Shown: positions 33,549-42,509 of the stretch, piece by piece
Numbering within the stretch: the stretch's first letter is position 1
Layout: every line of letters begins with the position of its first letter
Origin: Halobacteriales archaeon QS_8_69_73
GTDB taxonomy: Archaea > Halobacteriota > Halobacteria > Halobacteriales > Haloarculaceae
Length of the DNA stretch: 64,000 nt
Direction of reading: 5' to 3'
Assembly: GCA_003022945.1 (NCBI GenBank)
Contig: PXRZ01000072.1
Location: 62,001 to 126,000, forward strand
Notes under the pieces: model-generated
The model's input: the letters and a program-made list of their open reading frames with translations, nothing else
Told to the model about the DNA's origin: nothing
The model's database searches: none
Program-made: the position numbers and the translations under genes

Positions 33549-34430
33549 GTGCGTGTACTCATCGTCGGCGCGACCGGGTTCGTCGGGAGTCGACTGGTGG
33601 AGGCGCTGCTGGAGGCGGACCACGAGGTGGTGGCGTTCTCCCGGAGCGCCAACAGCGCGGAGTTCCCGGACGGCGTCGAGCCGTTCGAGGGCGACCTCGG
33701 CGATCCGCAGACGCTGGAGGGGCTCTGCGAGGGCGTCGACGCTGCCTACTACCTGATCCACTCGCTGACCGCCGAGAACTTCGCGGAGCTGGACCGGACC
33801 TACGCCCGCCGGTTCCGCGAGCGGGCGTCGGCGGCCGGCGTCGACCGGGTGGTCTACCTCAGCGGCATCAGCGGCGACGAGCGGGACCTCTCGCCGCATC
33901 TGGCCTCCCGCCGGGAGGTCGAGTCGGTGCTCAGCGCCGGCGAGTTCGACCTGACGGTGCTGCGGGCGGCCATCATCATCGGCACCGACAGCACCAGCTT
34001 CCGTATCGTCGACGACCTCACCGACCGCCTGCCCGTGATGACGGTCCCGAAGTGGGTCCGGACGCCCTGCCAGCCGGTCGCCGCCGACGACGCCATCACC
34101 TACCTGGTCGACGTGCTCGACGCCGAGGCGACCCGCGGCGGCACCTACGACATCGGCGCGCCGTCGGTGTGGTCCTACCAGTCGCTGCTGCGGCAGACGG
34201 CCGACGCCAAGGGCAAGCGCGTGCTCATCGTCCCGGTGCCGGTGATGTCGCCGGAACTGTCGTCCTACTGGCTCCGACTGACGACCGACGTCCAGTACGC
34301 CATTGCCCGGCCGCTGGTCGAGAGCATGCGGCACCCGGTGACGGTCGACCCCGAGCGGGACCTCCAGAACGTCATCCCCATCGACCGGACGCCGGTCGAG
34401 AGGGCCATCGACCGCGCGCTCACCGGTTAG
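33549..34430 (+). CDS. Atypical SDR / NAD(P)H-binding protein
   Basis: 293 residues starting at GTG (V/M-RVLIVGATGFVGSRLVEALL). The Rossmann glycine motif GATGFVG is at the N-terminus and 'YLIHSL', 'VDRVVYLSGISGDERDLSPHLASRREVE' and 'LTVLRAAIIIG' match the NmrA/complex-I-39-kDa-like extended SDRs. The catalytic Tyr-x3-Lys is not present, so it is more likely an NAD(P)-sensing or epimerase-like protein than a classical reductase. The last four bases overlap the convergent gene 34427-34840. Confidence 0.88.
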   Translation: MRVLIVGATGFVGSRLVEALLEADHEVVAFSRSANSAEFPDGVEPFEGDLGDPQTLEGLCEGVDAAYYLIHSLTAENFAELDRTYARRFRERASAAGVDRVVYLSGISGDERDLSPHLASRREVESVLSAGEFDLTVLRAAIIIGTDSTSFRIVDDLTDRLPVMTVPKWVRTPCQPVAADDAITYLVDVLDAEATRGGTYDIGAPSVWSYQSLLRQTADAKGKRVLIVPVPVMSPELSSYWLRLTTDVQYAIARPLVESMRHPVTVDPERDLQNVIPIDRTPVERAIDRALTG

Positions 34431-34840
34431 GGCTCCCGGACGGGCACCTCGTGGACCCGCCGGAGCCCCTCGAGGTGCGCCGCCGCTTCCGGTACCAGAT
34501 CGAACGTCCCGTGGAGGTCCGCCGCCCGGCGGCCGTGGACGGCCTCGGTGAACGGGCCGGCGACCGCCGAGTAGGCCCGCCGGCCCCCGTCGACGACCGG
34601 CTCGGCGGCACCGCCCCGCCGCAGGACCCGGGCGACGGTCTCCTCGCCGACGTGGACGACGTCGGCCTCGACGAGCATGAACGCGAAGGGGCGGCCGCCG
34701 AACTGCGCCTCGAGGAACGCCTGCACCGACTCTGCGCCCCACGGGACGGCCTCGATGTCCTCAAAGCGGCCGGTGACCGCCGCGGCGGCGGCCCGGAACA
34801 GGGCGTTGCTGCCGTCATAGACGAGAAGCGAGCGCTGCAC
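34427..34840 (-). CDS. Haloarchaeal protein of unknown function (137 aa)
   Basis: 137 residues starting MQRSLLVYDGSNALFRAAAAAV. The opening 'LLVYDGSNALFR' resembles DUF393-like and HAD-like starts ('vYDGdC..C'), but the Cys pair of DUF393 is absent. 'GAESVQAFLEAQFGGRPFAFMLVEADVVHVGEETVARVLRR' follows, and Ala-rich helices end the protein. Codon use and acidity fit a real gene. Function unknown. It is convergent with the SDR gene. Confidence 0.7.
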   Translation of the reverse strand: MQRSLLVYDGSNALFRAAAAAVTGRFEDIEAVPWGAESVQAFLEAQFGGRPFAFMLVEADVVHVGEETVARVLRRGGAAEPVVDGGRRAYSAVAGPFTEAVHGRRAADLHGTFDLVPEAAAHLEGLRRVHEVPVREP

Positions 34841-34883
34841 ACCGACGGTTCGTGGGCCACGGGCTTGAGGCTTTGTGACCGCG

Positions 34884-35495
34884 TCAGCGGCGGGCGACGA
34901 CCGCCCGGAAGGGGTCGTCGTCCGGCCGCTCGTCGACGGTCCGGACCGTCTCGAGGCGGTCCGTCGCCGCGACGTACGACCGGACCAGCTCCTCGCGGCC
35001 GTCCATCGAGGCCGTCCGCCAGGCCCGTACCGCCTTCGTCGGGAACATCCGGTTCGTGAAGCTCACGACGACGACACCGCCGTCGTCCAGCACGCGGGCG
35101 AACTCCGAGAAAACCGTCGCCGGGTGCTGGAGGTACTGCACCGACAGCGCACACAGCACGGCGTCGACCGACCGGTCGTCGAGCGGCAGCGTCGGTTCCT
35201 CGTTGAGGTTCCGGACGAACCACTCGTCGAGGCGGTCGTTCGCTTCCAGTTCGTCGGCGTTGAGCCCGTGGCCGACGACCCGCTCGTAGTTGTCGTCCGG
35301 GAGGTGCGACACCCAGCTGCTCATGGCGTCGAACACCCGGCCGCCGGCGGGGACGGTCGCGGCGTACAGTTCGGTCAGGCGGTCGAGGAAGCCGTCGTCG
35401 GCGTGGGTGACGAACCGCGGCGAGTCGTAGAAGGCCCCGTCGGAGCCGTCGTCGAGCTTCCGGCGGTCGACCGCCGAGAGGACGCGTTTGGCCAT
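34884..35495 (-). CDS. Class I SAM-dependent methyltransferase
   Basis: 203 residues starting MAKRVLSAVDRRKLDDGSDG. Motif I is degenerate ('GGRVFDAMSSWVSHLP'), but the post-motif 'VVGHGLNADELEAN', 'LPLDDRSVDAVLCALSVQYLQHPATVFSEFARVLDDGGVVVVSFTNRMFPTKAVRAWR' is characteristic of the UbiE/Methyltransf_11 type. The same 'FxExARVLxxGG' and 'SNRMFPTKA' pattern occurs in a conserved haloarchaeal and bacterial methyltransferase of unknown substrate. Start chosen at the ATG that begins the conserved 'RKLD' region. Confidence 0.88.
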   Translation of the reverse strand: MAKRVLSAVDRRKLDDGSDGAFYDSPRFVTHADDGFLDRLTELYAATVPAGGRVFDAMSSWVSHLPDDNYERVVGHGLNADELEANDRLDEWFVRNLNEEPTLPLDDRSVDAVLCALSVQYLQHPATVFSEFARVLDDGGVVVVSFTNRMFPTKAVRAWRTASMDGREELVRSYVAATDRLETVRTVDERPDDDPFRAVVARR

Positions 35496-35589
35496 ACCGG
35501 ACCGAGGGCCCGCAGCCGGTTGAATCGTCGGGTCCCGCAGGGCCGGCCGGGATGACAATCCTATTATCGGTGGCCGTCGAATCCGGCGC

Positions 35590-35763
35590 ATGGGCTCGTT
35601 CCGCAAGCACACGGTCAACGGTATCGTCTCGGTCGCAATCAGCGTCGCCGCCACGGTCGCCGCCGCCGACGACGGCGACGAGTACGACCTCGCGGAGGTC
35701 GCCCTCGCGGTCGCGGTGTCGGCGTTCCTCTCGGGGTTCTTCACCAGCTACTTCGCCGAGTAG
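35590..35763 (+). CDS. Small membrane protein (57 aa)
   Basis: ATG at 35590 to TAG at 35763 encodes MGSFRKHTVNGIVSVAISVA, a helix, an acidic loop 'ADDGDEYDLAEV' and a second helix 'ALAVAVSAFLSGFFTSYFAE'. The pattern of two hydrophobic helices around an acidic loop and the good third-position GC make it a probable real gene, though short. AT-rich TCCTATTATCGG lies about 20-30 bases upstream as a possible promoter. Confidence 0.6.
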   Translation: MGSFRKHTVNGIVSVAISVAATVAAADDGDEYDLAEVALAVAVSAFLSGFFTSYFAE

Positions 35764-35855
35764 TCGTCGCGGGATTTTATTGGCCGCGTCGCCGGAGAGC
35801 CACCGGTGTCGCCAGCCATCATCAGCATCGCCGGTCGTCGTCGAGCCGTCGGGCG

Positions 35856-36653
35856 TCAGTAGTCTCCGAGGACGCCGAGCCGGCGGGCGCGGCGGGTCGC
35901 CGCTCGGAAGACGGCGTAGCCGAAGCCGAGGTAACCGACGGCGACGCCGACCAGCAGCGCCAGGTCGGCCGCCGGGAACTGCCACAGCCGGACGCCGTCG
36001 ACCATCGCCCGCTGCAGCAGCGCGCTGCCGTGGGCCAGCGGCAGCATCTTCAGCCACGGCAGCTCAAGTACGGGCGCCGACACGAGGACGACGAAGCCGA
36101 ACTGGATGAGGTTGAGCCAGTTGCCGATCCGCTTGTAGAGAACGGTGACGCCGCCGGCGGCGAAGCCGAGCCCCAGCACCGAGAGGACGCTCAGCGTCGC
36201 GACGACGGCGACGGTGACGGCGTGCAGTTCGAGCGTGGTGCCGGTGATGAGCAGCATCGCCGCCAGGATGACCGTCGACAGCAGGAACGTCCGGACGACC
36301 TTGGCGGCGCCCTTCAGCAGCGCGACGGGCGCGAACCCGAACGGCGTCATCACGTGCCGTTCGAGGGTGCCCCACTGGAGTTCGCTGCCGATGTCGTTGG
36401 AGATCGACGAGTAGGCGCCGACCGACAGCGTCCACAGGAAGTAGCCGACGACGATGCCCTCGATGGAGTCCGAAAGCGCCTGCCCGGCGAGCATCCGGCC
36501 GCCGTAGAACAGTACGCCGAAGAAGAACAGCGAGATGACGATCCCGCCGAGGGCGTCGGCGGGATACCGGACGAACAGCAGGAATTCCCGCCGGAGGACG
36601 GCCCGCGCGAGATGGTAGTAGCCGGCCCGGCGGCCGTCGGTGCCGGCGCTCAC
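35856..36653 (-). CDS. ABC-2 type transporter permease
   Basis: 265 residues with six membrane helices and the ABC2 signature region ('GTLERHVMTPFGFAPVALLKG', 'VLYKRIGNWLNLIQFGFVVLVSAPV'). The N-terminal 'LRREFLLFVRYPADALGGIVISLFFFGVLFYGG' is typical. It would form the membrane channel of an exporter for lipids, polysaccharide or drugs. Its start overlaps the stop of the ATPase gene by four bases, so the two form one unit. Confidence 0.93.
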   Translation of the reverse strand: MSAGTDGRRAGYYHLARAVLRREFLLFVRYPADALGGIVISLFFFGVLFYGGRMLAGQALSDSIEGIVVGYFLWTLSVGAYSSISNDIGSELQWGTLERHVMTPFGFAPVALLKGAAKVVRTFLLSTVILAAMLLITGTTLELHAVTVAVVATLSVLSVLGLGFAAGGVTVLYKRIGNWLNLIQFGFVVLVSAPVLELPWLKMLPLAHGSALLQRAMVDGVRLWQFPAADLALLVGVAVGYLGFGYAVFRAATRRARRLGVLGDY

Positions 36654-37774
36654 GGCTCGTCCTCCAGGTCGGTGAGGCCGACGAAGACCTCCTCGAGATC
36701 CGGCTCGACGGTCCGGAGCCGCTCGGGGGTGACGCCCGCCGCCTCGAGGTGATCCAGCAGCCCGTAGACGGCGTCGCCGGCGGCCGCGACCTCGACCCGT
36801 GCGCCGGGGGCGTGGTCGCGGGGCTCGACGGCGGCGACGTCGAACCGCTCGCGGAGCGACGCCACCGTCGCGTCGTCGAGGTCGGGGCTGGCGACGGCGA
36901 CCCGGCCGGCCGAGGCCCGCCGCAGCAGCGCGTCGACGTCGTCGTCGGCGACGACCCGGCCGTCCGACATCACGAGCACGCGGTCGCAGACCGTCTCGAT
37001 GGCGTCCATGTCGTGACTGCTGATGAGCACCGTCAGCCCTTCGGCCTCGGCGAGTCGCCGGAGCTCCCGCTGGAGGGTCCGGGAGCTCTCGACGTCGAGC
37101 CCGAGGGTCGGCTCGTCGAGGAAGACCACCTCGGCGCCGCCGGCCAGCACGCTCGCGAGCGACACCTTCTGTTTCATGCCGCGAGAGAGCTCCCGGACGG
37201 GGGTGTCGGCCCGGTCGGCCAGCCCGAGCTGGTCGAGCAGGCGGTCATGGCGGTCGGCGACGGCGTCGGGGTCGACGCCGCCGACCGCCGCGAAGTACCG
37301 CAGGTTCTCCCGGACGGTGAGCCGCCAGTAGTCGTTGCGGGCGCCCTCCAGCATCGCGTCGACGCTGGCGTAGGCCGCCCGCGGCCGGTCGTCGACGTCG
37401 ACACCGCGAACCCTGACCGTCCCGGCGTCGGGCAGCACCATCCCCAGCACCGACTTGATGAGCGTCGTCTTGCCGGCGCCGTTGGGGCCGAGCAGGCCGA
37501 CGACGGAGCCGGTCTCGACGGCGAAGGAGACCCCGTCGACGGCGACGACGGCGTCGTCGCCCTCGCCGAACCGTTTCCGGAGTCCCTCGACCTCGACCGC
37601 CGGCTCGCCGTGCGTCGCTGCCCGACCCGGGGTCGAAGTTCGGGCCGACCCCGTCGCGCCCGCCCCGAGTTCGGCGTCGTCGACCGCGACGTCGGCCGGT
37701 GGTTCGCCGTGGCCGTTCCGTCGCGGCGTCCGCTCGTCGTCGCCCCGGGGCCCGTCTCGGACAGTCATTGCCAT
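36650..37774 (-). CDS. ABC transporter ATP-binding protein
   Basis: 374 residues. After a ~65-residue disordered polar N-terminus come Walker A 'GLLGPNGAGKTTLIKSVLG', signature 'RELSRGMKQKVSLASVLA', Walker B 'EVVFLDEPTLGLD' and the switch His 'LISSHDMD'. A C-terminal regulatory region (about 280-374) follows. It powers the ABC-2 permease encoded next. Met1 or Met3 could start the protein; the long N-terminal tail is unusual for this family. Confidence 0.94.
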   Translation of the reverse strand: MAMTVRDGPRGDDERTPRRNGHGEPPADVAVDDAELGAGATGSARTSTPGRAATHGEPAVEVEGLRKRFGEGDDAVVAVDGVSFAVETGSVVGLLGPNGAGKTTLIKSVLGMVLPDAGTVRVRGVDVDDRPRAAYASVDAMLEGARNDYWRLTVRENLRYFAAVGGVDPDAVADRHDRLLDQLGLADRADTPVRELSRGMKQKVSLASVLAGGAEVVFLDEPTLGLDVESSRTLQRELRRLAEAEGLTVLISSHDMDAIETVCDRVLVMSDGRVVADDDVDALLRRASAGRVAVASPDLDDATVASLRERFDVAAVEPRDHAPGARVEVAAAGDAVYGLLDHLEAAGVTPERLRTVEPDLEEVFVGLTDLEDEP

Positions 37775-37942
37775 GGATAGGGTCGCCAGCCGGAAAACGG
37801 GACCGACGACGCCGGCCGCGCCCTTGGACAGCGGCCACCGGTAGAGGGGGTGCGGTCGACCCGTTCGCCGCGTCGGACGGCCCGACGCGACCCCGTTCGT
37901 CGCGGGGTCGGCATAAATAGTGATAGATTGCCAGCATCACAT
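37775..37942. other. Divergent promoter region
   Basis: Between the ABC ATPase gene (leftward) and a surface protein (rightward). It contains AT-rich GCATAAATAGTGATAG near 37911-37926, a likely promoter element, and nothing else recognisable. Confidence 0.35.
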
Positions 37943-37950
37943 CTTTTAAT
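37943..37950 (+). promoter_or_regulatory. TATA box of surface protein gene
   Basis: CTTTTAAT lies 24-31 bases before the ATG at 37974. Confidence 0.5.
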
Positions 37951-37973
37951 CGGGATACCGATCTTTCGCAAAT

Positions 37974-39186
37974 ATGTCGCGAAGCACACGGCAGCGAACG
38001 ACGGCCCTTCTGGTCGTCGCGACGCTGGTGGTCGTCGGCGGTCTCGCGGTGGTCGTGGCGCACCAGCGACGGCGAGGTCAAGTTCAAAATCACCTTCCCC
38101 GATCAGACCGACCACTACCCCGGCAGTCACCCCGTCCACAGCGAACAGGACGGCCACAACGCCAGCATCACTTACTTCGCGCGGGCCGGCGAACCGATTC
38201 GACAGCAGGGCGGCGAGGAGGGCATCTATTTCGACTACATCGAACTCGACACGGCGGGGTTCATCGACTACAGCGAGTGTACGACCTCCGGGAACACCGC
38301 CGAGTTCGGCGTCGACCGGGGAAGCGACAACACCGGCTTCCAGTCCGACGAGAGCCTCCTCGAACACCGCGAGAGGTCGCCACTCGAGAAGGACGGGCTT
38401 CGGGTGTACTTCTTCGACTGGGACGCCTTCGGCAGCGGAAATGTCCCGCCGTACTTCGCCCCGCGGGACACCGTCGTCGCCCGGCAGGGCAAGGGCTCCC
38501 GGGACGGCCCATGTCTGAAGATGTCCGAGGAGCCCGGCTGGTACCGCGTCAGGGGGTACGCCAACGGTACCATCTCGAACAAGTGCAACGACCGCCCGAA
38601 AGGCGAGACGGATAAAAACTCGCACCCTCGGGAGTCCTCGGAGTGCGAACCCGACCCCAAGGAGCGGATCGGGCTCAACCTGAACTCCAATTACCAGTAC
38701 ATCTGCGAGTGCGACAGCGAACAGGAGGCCCGACAGAAGCTCGGACCGCCGCCGAACGAGGACGGCGGGACCAGCAGCGACGACGGCGGCGAGGAGCAGG
38801 CCGCGACGCCGACGCCGACCCCGATAGCAACGTCGACGCCGACGCCGACGCCCGTCCCGACCGAGGCTGACCCTGGCGGCGGCGGTGACGACGCCGGCGG
38901 CAATGGCGGCGGCAACGACGCCGGCGGTGACGGCGGCAACGACGCTGGCGGTGGCGGCAACGACGAAGTCGACGAGGAGTCCGGACAGGGCGCCAGCGGC
39001 AACGGCGGCAACGGCGGTGGCGGCGGCCAGGCGACGCGGACACAGCAGCAACAGAACGGCGGTGGCGGCGGAAACGTCCCCGCGGACGAGGGGACGCCGA
39101 CCATCAGCGACGGCCCCGGCTTCACGCCGCTGGCCGCGCTGGCCGGGCTGCTCGCGGCCGCGCTGCTCGTCTATCGGCGTCGGTAG
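37974..39186 (+). pseudogene. PGF-CTERM surface protein, frameshifted after signal peptide
   Basis: MSRSTRQRTTALLVVATLVV begins a signal peptide ending near 'GLAVVVA'. At 38060-38061 the frame changes by one base and continues 'TSDGEVKFKITFPDQTDHYP...' through a ~230-residue extracellular domain ('YIELDTAGFIDYSECTTSG', 'VYFFDWDAFGSGN', several Cys). A Thr-Pro repeat stalk and a Gly/Asn/Asp-rich linker follow. The C-terminus is a PGF-CTERM signal ('SDGPGFTPLAALAGLLAAAL', then YRRR) for archaeosortase anchoring. If the shift is a sequencing error, this is an ordinary ~400-residue S-layer-associated protein. Confidence 0.7.
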
Positions 39187-39654
39187 TCCGCGTGCCGGAC
39201 CCGGCGTGTGTCGTCGCGACGCCGGGGCGCCGAAGATCGAATTCCTGCTCCGCTCGCCGGAATGTTGGCGGTCGGACGCGAGTTTCGCGGGCGAGATACA
39301 GCTCCGACCGCACCCAAGCGTCCTTCATGCCGCGGCCGTAGACGAGCCGGTCGTCGCTTCCGGTCTCGACGTCGTCGAAGCGGTCGAGCGGCGTCGCGCC
39401 GGCGCCGAAGGTCGGGCAATCGCCGGCCGCGCGGGGTGGTTCAGTCGACGTCCACTATCGCCTCGTGTCGCCGTCATATCTGACGGAGATCGAGCGTCCC
39501 CGGACCGGGCGGTAGCCCGATGGGCGGCGCCGCGAGCCGGAGCGGGCTGTCGTCTGCGCGCTCCTGGGGCCGTCGGTCGCCGAGGAGCGGCATCGCGGCT
39601 TCGGTCGAACTCTTCGTTCACACGCCCACGAAAACGATTTGTTCGCGGATACCG
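39187..39654. other. Intergenic; possible decayed small gene
   Basis: About 470 bases without an intact gene. On the minus strand between about 39460 and 39290 a frame reads 'TFGAGATPLDRFDDVETGSD' and 'RLVYGRGMKDAWVRSE', which resembles short haloarchaeal proteins of the 'YDxxNPxAWIxSD' type, but has no start and ends irregularly. I treat it as a possible remnant only. Confidence 0.3.
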
Positions 39655-40135
39655 CACCACGGCCCGGATAGAGCGACGAACGCTGCTGCGGCTGTTCGGC
39701 CGGCGACGAGGGGGAGGTGACCTCCACCACGCCAGACGGACACCGAGCGGCGGGACCGGGCGGATCTGGTCACCGTCAATGAGGAGGAGTTCGAGGCGAC
39801 CGTCGACCGCATCGAGAGCGATATCGAGGCAGCGGGGCTGATCCTGCTGGCCACGGTCGACCACGCGGCCAACGCCGCCTCGGTCGACCGGGAGCTGCCG
39901 CCGACGCCGTTCATCTTTGGCACCCCCCGACGTCGGGACGCCGCTGATGCAGGCGGCCCGCAGCGTCGCCATCGATCTGCCGCAGAAGCTGCTGGTCCGG
40001 GCGGACGGCTCGGCGGTGCGTGTCAGCTACAACGATCCGACGTACCTCGCCGACAGACACGGCATCGACGGCCAGGACGACCGCCTGGAGGCCGTCGACG
40101 ACCTGCTGCGGCAGCTGGCGACCGGCGAGAAGTGA
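39655..40135 (+). pseudogene. DUF302 domain protein, multiply frameshifted
   Basis: Three frames together spell a haloarchaeal DUF302 lipoprotein-like gene: 'IERRTLLRLFG' (signal, no ATG: the codon is ATA), then 'DLVTVNEEEFEATVDRIESD' and 'EAAGLILLATVDHAANAASV', then after a six-C run at 39923-39928 'DVGTPLMQAARSVAIDLPQK' and 'RVSYNDPTYLADRHGIDG'. The DUF302 core ('FExTVxRIExxLxxxG', 'GTPLMQAxxxxAIDLPxKLLV') is unmistakable. A shift in the C run could be an error, but the loss of start codon and a second shift suggest decay. Confidence 0.6.
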
Positions 40136-40161
40136 GGGTCGCGGCCGTCGGCCGTGCCAGA

Positions 40162-40815
40162 TTACTCCCGGTTGTCGGCCGCGTTTCGGTCGGGCCGGCC
40201 GTCGGTTCCGTCGTCGGCCTGCTCCCCGAGTCGGTCGGCCCCATCGTTGGCTGCGTTTCGGCCGTCGAGTCGATCGGTCCCATCGTCGGCTACGTTTCGG
40301 TCGTCGAGCCGGTCGGCTCCGTCGTCGGCGTCTCTCTGGCCAGGCCGGCCGCTGGCCCCGTCGTCGGCCCGCTTCTCGAGCCGGTCGTCGAGCCACTCGA
40401 GGAGGTAGACGACGGCCGCTTGGATCTTCTCGACCTGTGGGATGTTGGCGATGGTGACGACGAGCTGGCCGGCGCCGAGCAGTCCCAGGACGGCGAGCCC
40501 GGCGGCGAAGAGCAGCTCGCCGCTGAAGAACGCGTTGGCCGCGAAGATGAAGAACGCGAGGCTGAACCCCGCCTCGATCTTCGCCTCCAGCAGGCTGATC
40601 GTGCGGTCGACCTTGTCGAGTCGGCGATCGACGGCGAGCATCGTCTCGTTGGCCTCTCGCACCGCCGCGGCGGCCTCGTCCTCGATCTCCTCGACCCGGT
40701 CGAGGGTGTCGTTCGCGTCCTCGACGAGCTCCTCGGCCTCCGTCAGCGCCTCGGTGAACCCCTCGTCGCCGAGCAGCAGCATCAGCCGCCGGGCGTTGTC
40801 GATGTCCGAGAGCAT
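40162..40815 (-). CDS. Membrane protein with coiled coil and C-terminal acidic repeats
   Basis: 217 residues starting MLSDIDNARRLMLLLGDEGF. Residues ~20-80 form an acidic coiled coil ('ALTEAEELVEDANDTLDRVEEIEDEAAAAVREAN'). Two hydrophobic helices follow (about 88-106 and 108-130), then 'EWLDDRLEKRADDGA'. The tail (about 155-217) consists of degenerate ~13-residue repeats, A-D-D-G-A/T-D-R-L-D-D/G-R-N-V/A, encoded by tandem DNA repeats at 40165-40360. Function unknown. Repeat number may vary between strains. Confidence 0.72.
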   Translation of the reverse strand: MLSDIDNARRLMLLLGDEGFTEALTEAEELVEDANDTLDRVEEIEDEAAAAVREANETMLAVDRRLDKVDRTISLLEAKIEAGFSLAFFIFAANAFFSGELLFAAGLAVLGLLGAGQLVVTIANIPQVEKIQAAVVYLLEWLDDRLEKRADDGASGRPGQRDADDGADRLDDRNVADDGTDRLDGRNAANDGADRLGEQADDGTDGRPDRNAADNRE

Positions 40816-40963
40816 ACGTTTACCCACCGGGGCGGGCCGTATCCCTCTTTTGACCGGTCGGCACCTGCGGCGCCGCGCCGCCGGTCGACGCCGAGGTCGT
40901 CGCGGGCACGTCTCGCGGCCGACGCCGGGAGCCCCGAGAGTCCCGACGGGCCGACGAGCGGCC

Positions 40964-42202
40964 TCAGCAGGCGCAGTAGTACTCCCGGTCGGCAAACGCC
41001 GTCGCCAGCAGCTTCGCGGCCGGACCGGGGTCCGATGGCCGGTAGACACCCGTCGTCAGCTCGTCGCGGTCCTCGAAGGCGCCGGAGAGGAGCCGCCGCC
41101 ACGTCCCGCGGTCGAACCGGTCGCGGACCCCCTCGGTCGTCGCTAGCAGCTCGAGGTAGTCCCGGAGGTAGATCCATCGTGTGTCAGTGGCCGGGTCGGG
41201 CTCGTACCGCAGGTCGGTCACCGAGGCGTATGCCGCCAGTGGGAGGTTCAGCCCCGCCGCAACCGGCAGGCCGATCCACTTCCAGGGCCGCGTGTTGATA
41301 TCCAGGAGGAGGAACTCCCCGCGGTCGGCGTCGTAAACGAATTCCGCCTCGCTGATGCCGTGGTAGCCGCACGCCTCGAGCACACCGAGGGCGCGGTCCC
41401 GGAGCGCCGGTCGCTCGGCGGTCTCGACCAGCGCCGACGTGCCGAACGACGGCGGGTACCGGACCGCGGGGTTGGCGACCAGCGCCAGCGCGTCGTCGGC
41501 GCCACCCGGCGGGACGTAGGAGCCGACGCTGTGGTCTTCGCCCCGCTCGACGTCGACCCGCTTCTGAGCCATCACCCGGACGCCGGCCTCCCGAGCGGCC
41601 GACAGGACCGTCTCGAACTCCGCCTCGTCGTCGACCTCGACGACGTTCGTCCCGATGGCCTCCTCGAACTCGCGCTTGCGAGCGGGCTTGACGACCAGCG
41701 GGAAGCCGAGTTCCTCGGCGGCCCGCCCGGGGTCGGTCTCGGCCAGCCGGTAGGTCTCCGGGTACGGCACGTCCAGCTCCTCGGCGGTGGCGTACAGCGA
41801 TCCCTTGTCGAGGACGCGGTCCATCGGCCCCGACCCGGAGAACGGTCGCCGGAGGCCGTCGACGTCGGCGGCGGCGAAGGCCCGTGCCCACTCGTCCATG
41901 CAGCCGAACGCGACGACGTCGCGGCCGACGGCGTCGACGACCGCCGCGAGATCCGCCTCGAAGCCGTCGGGGTCGTCCAACGGGTATGCGACCCGGCCGG
42001 CGAAATCGACGGCCGCCGAGGGCGGGGCGACGCCGTCGGGGCTCCGGTCGACGGCGACCACCGGCACGTCGGCCGCCGCCAGCGCGCGGGCGACGCCGAG
42101 GCCGGTGACGTGCGCGTTGGCTACCAGCGCCGGCGGCCGCTCGAAACTCCGGTCCGCCAGCGCGTCGAGCAGCCCCTCCGTGTGTCGGAACGTGCTCGCC
42201 AT
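40964..42202 (-). CDS. ATP-grasp carboxylate-amine ligase family protein
   Basis: 412 residues. An N-terminal pre-ATP-grasp domain ('PPALVANAHVTGLGVARALAAADVPVVAVDR') leads into the ATP-grasp fold with 'LDKGSLYATAEELDVPYPETYRL', 'LGFPLVVKPARKREFEEAIG' (ATP-binding Lys), 'MAQKRVDVERGEDHSVG' and 'AEFVYDADRGEFLLLDINTRPWKWIGLPVAAGLN' (metal-binding Glu/Asn). It probably ligates a carboxylate to an amine. The substrate is unknown. Similar genes in haloarchaea often lie near cell-surface functions. Confidence 0.9.
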   Translation of the reverse strand: MASTFRHTEGLLDALADRSFERPPALVANAHVTGLGVARALAAADVPVVAVDRSPDGVAPPSAAVDFAGRVAYPLDDPDGFEADLAAVVDAVGRDVVAFGCMDEWARAFAAADVDGLRRPFSGSGPMDRVLDKGSLYATAEELDVPYPETYRLAETDPGRAAEELGFPLVVKPARKREFEEAIGTNVVEVDDEAEFETVLSAAREAGVRVMAQKRVDVERGEDHSVGSYVPPGGADDALALVANPAVRYPPSFGTSALVETAERPALRDRALGVLEACGYHGISEAEFVYDADRGEFLLLDINTRPWKWIGLPVAAGLNLPLAAYASVTDLRYEPDPATDTRWIYLRDYLELLATTEGVRDRFDRGTWRRLLSGAFEDRDELTTGVYRPSDPGPAAKLLATAFADREYYCAC

Positions 42203-42265
42203 GGGCCCACGTCGGTCGTCGCGAGGCTAACGGCTCCCGGTATCGGCCAGCGGTGCCGGCACCGC

Positions 42266-42470
42266 TCATCGAGCGACGCCGAGCCCGCCGAGCACGAGCC
42301 GGACGCCGATGACCGTCAGCAGCGCGAGGACGGCAGTCCGGCATTGTCGTTCGGTGACGCGGTCGCGGAGCCACTTGCCGGCCGCGACCCCGGCGGTCGC
42401 CGGAACGGCCGCCGCCGAGGCCGCGACCCCCGTCGCGTTCGGGTACAGCCTCGGGACGGCTACCCCGCGC
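42266..42470 (-). pseudogene. C-terminal fragment of a TauE/SafE (TSUP) permease
   Basis: The minus strand reads 'YPNATGVAASAAAVPATAGV' and 'AAGKWLRDRVTERQCRTAVL' followed by 'ALLTVIGVRLVLGGLGVAR', which matches the last helix pair of sulfite-exporter TauE/SafE family proteins ('GxxxGxxlRDrvxExxLRxxvLxLLxviGlrLll'). No upstream helices of the usual eight are present, because the lipoprotein gene occupies that space. A stranded tail. Confidence 0.4.
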
Positions 42471-42509
42471 GGTCCGCCCGACGGGTTGGCAGGGCGCTCT
42501 CGGACCGGG

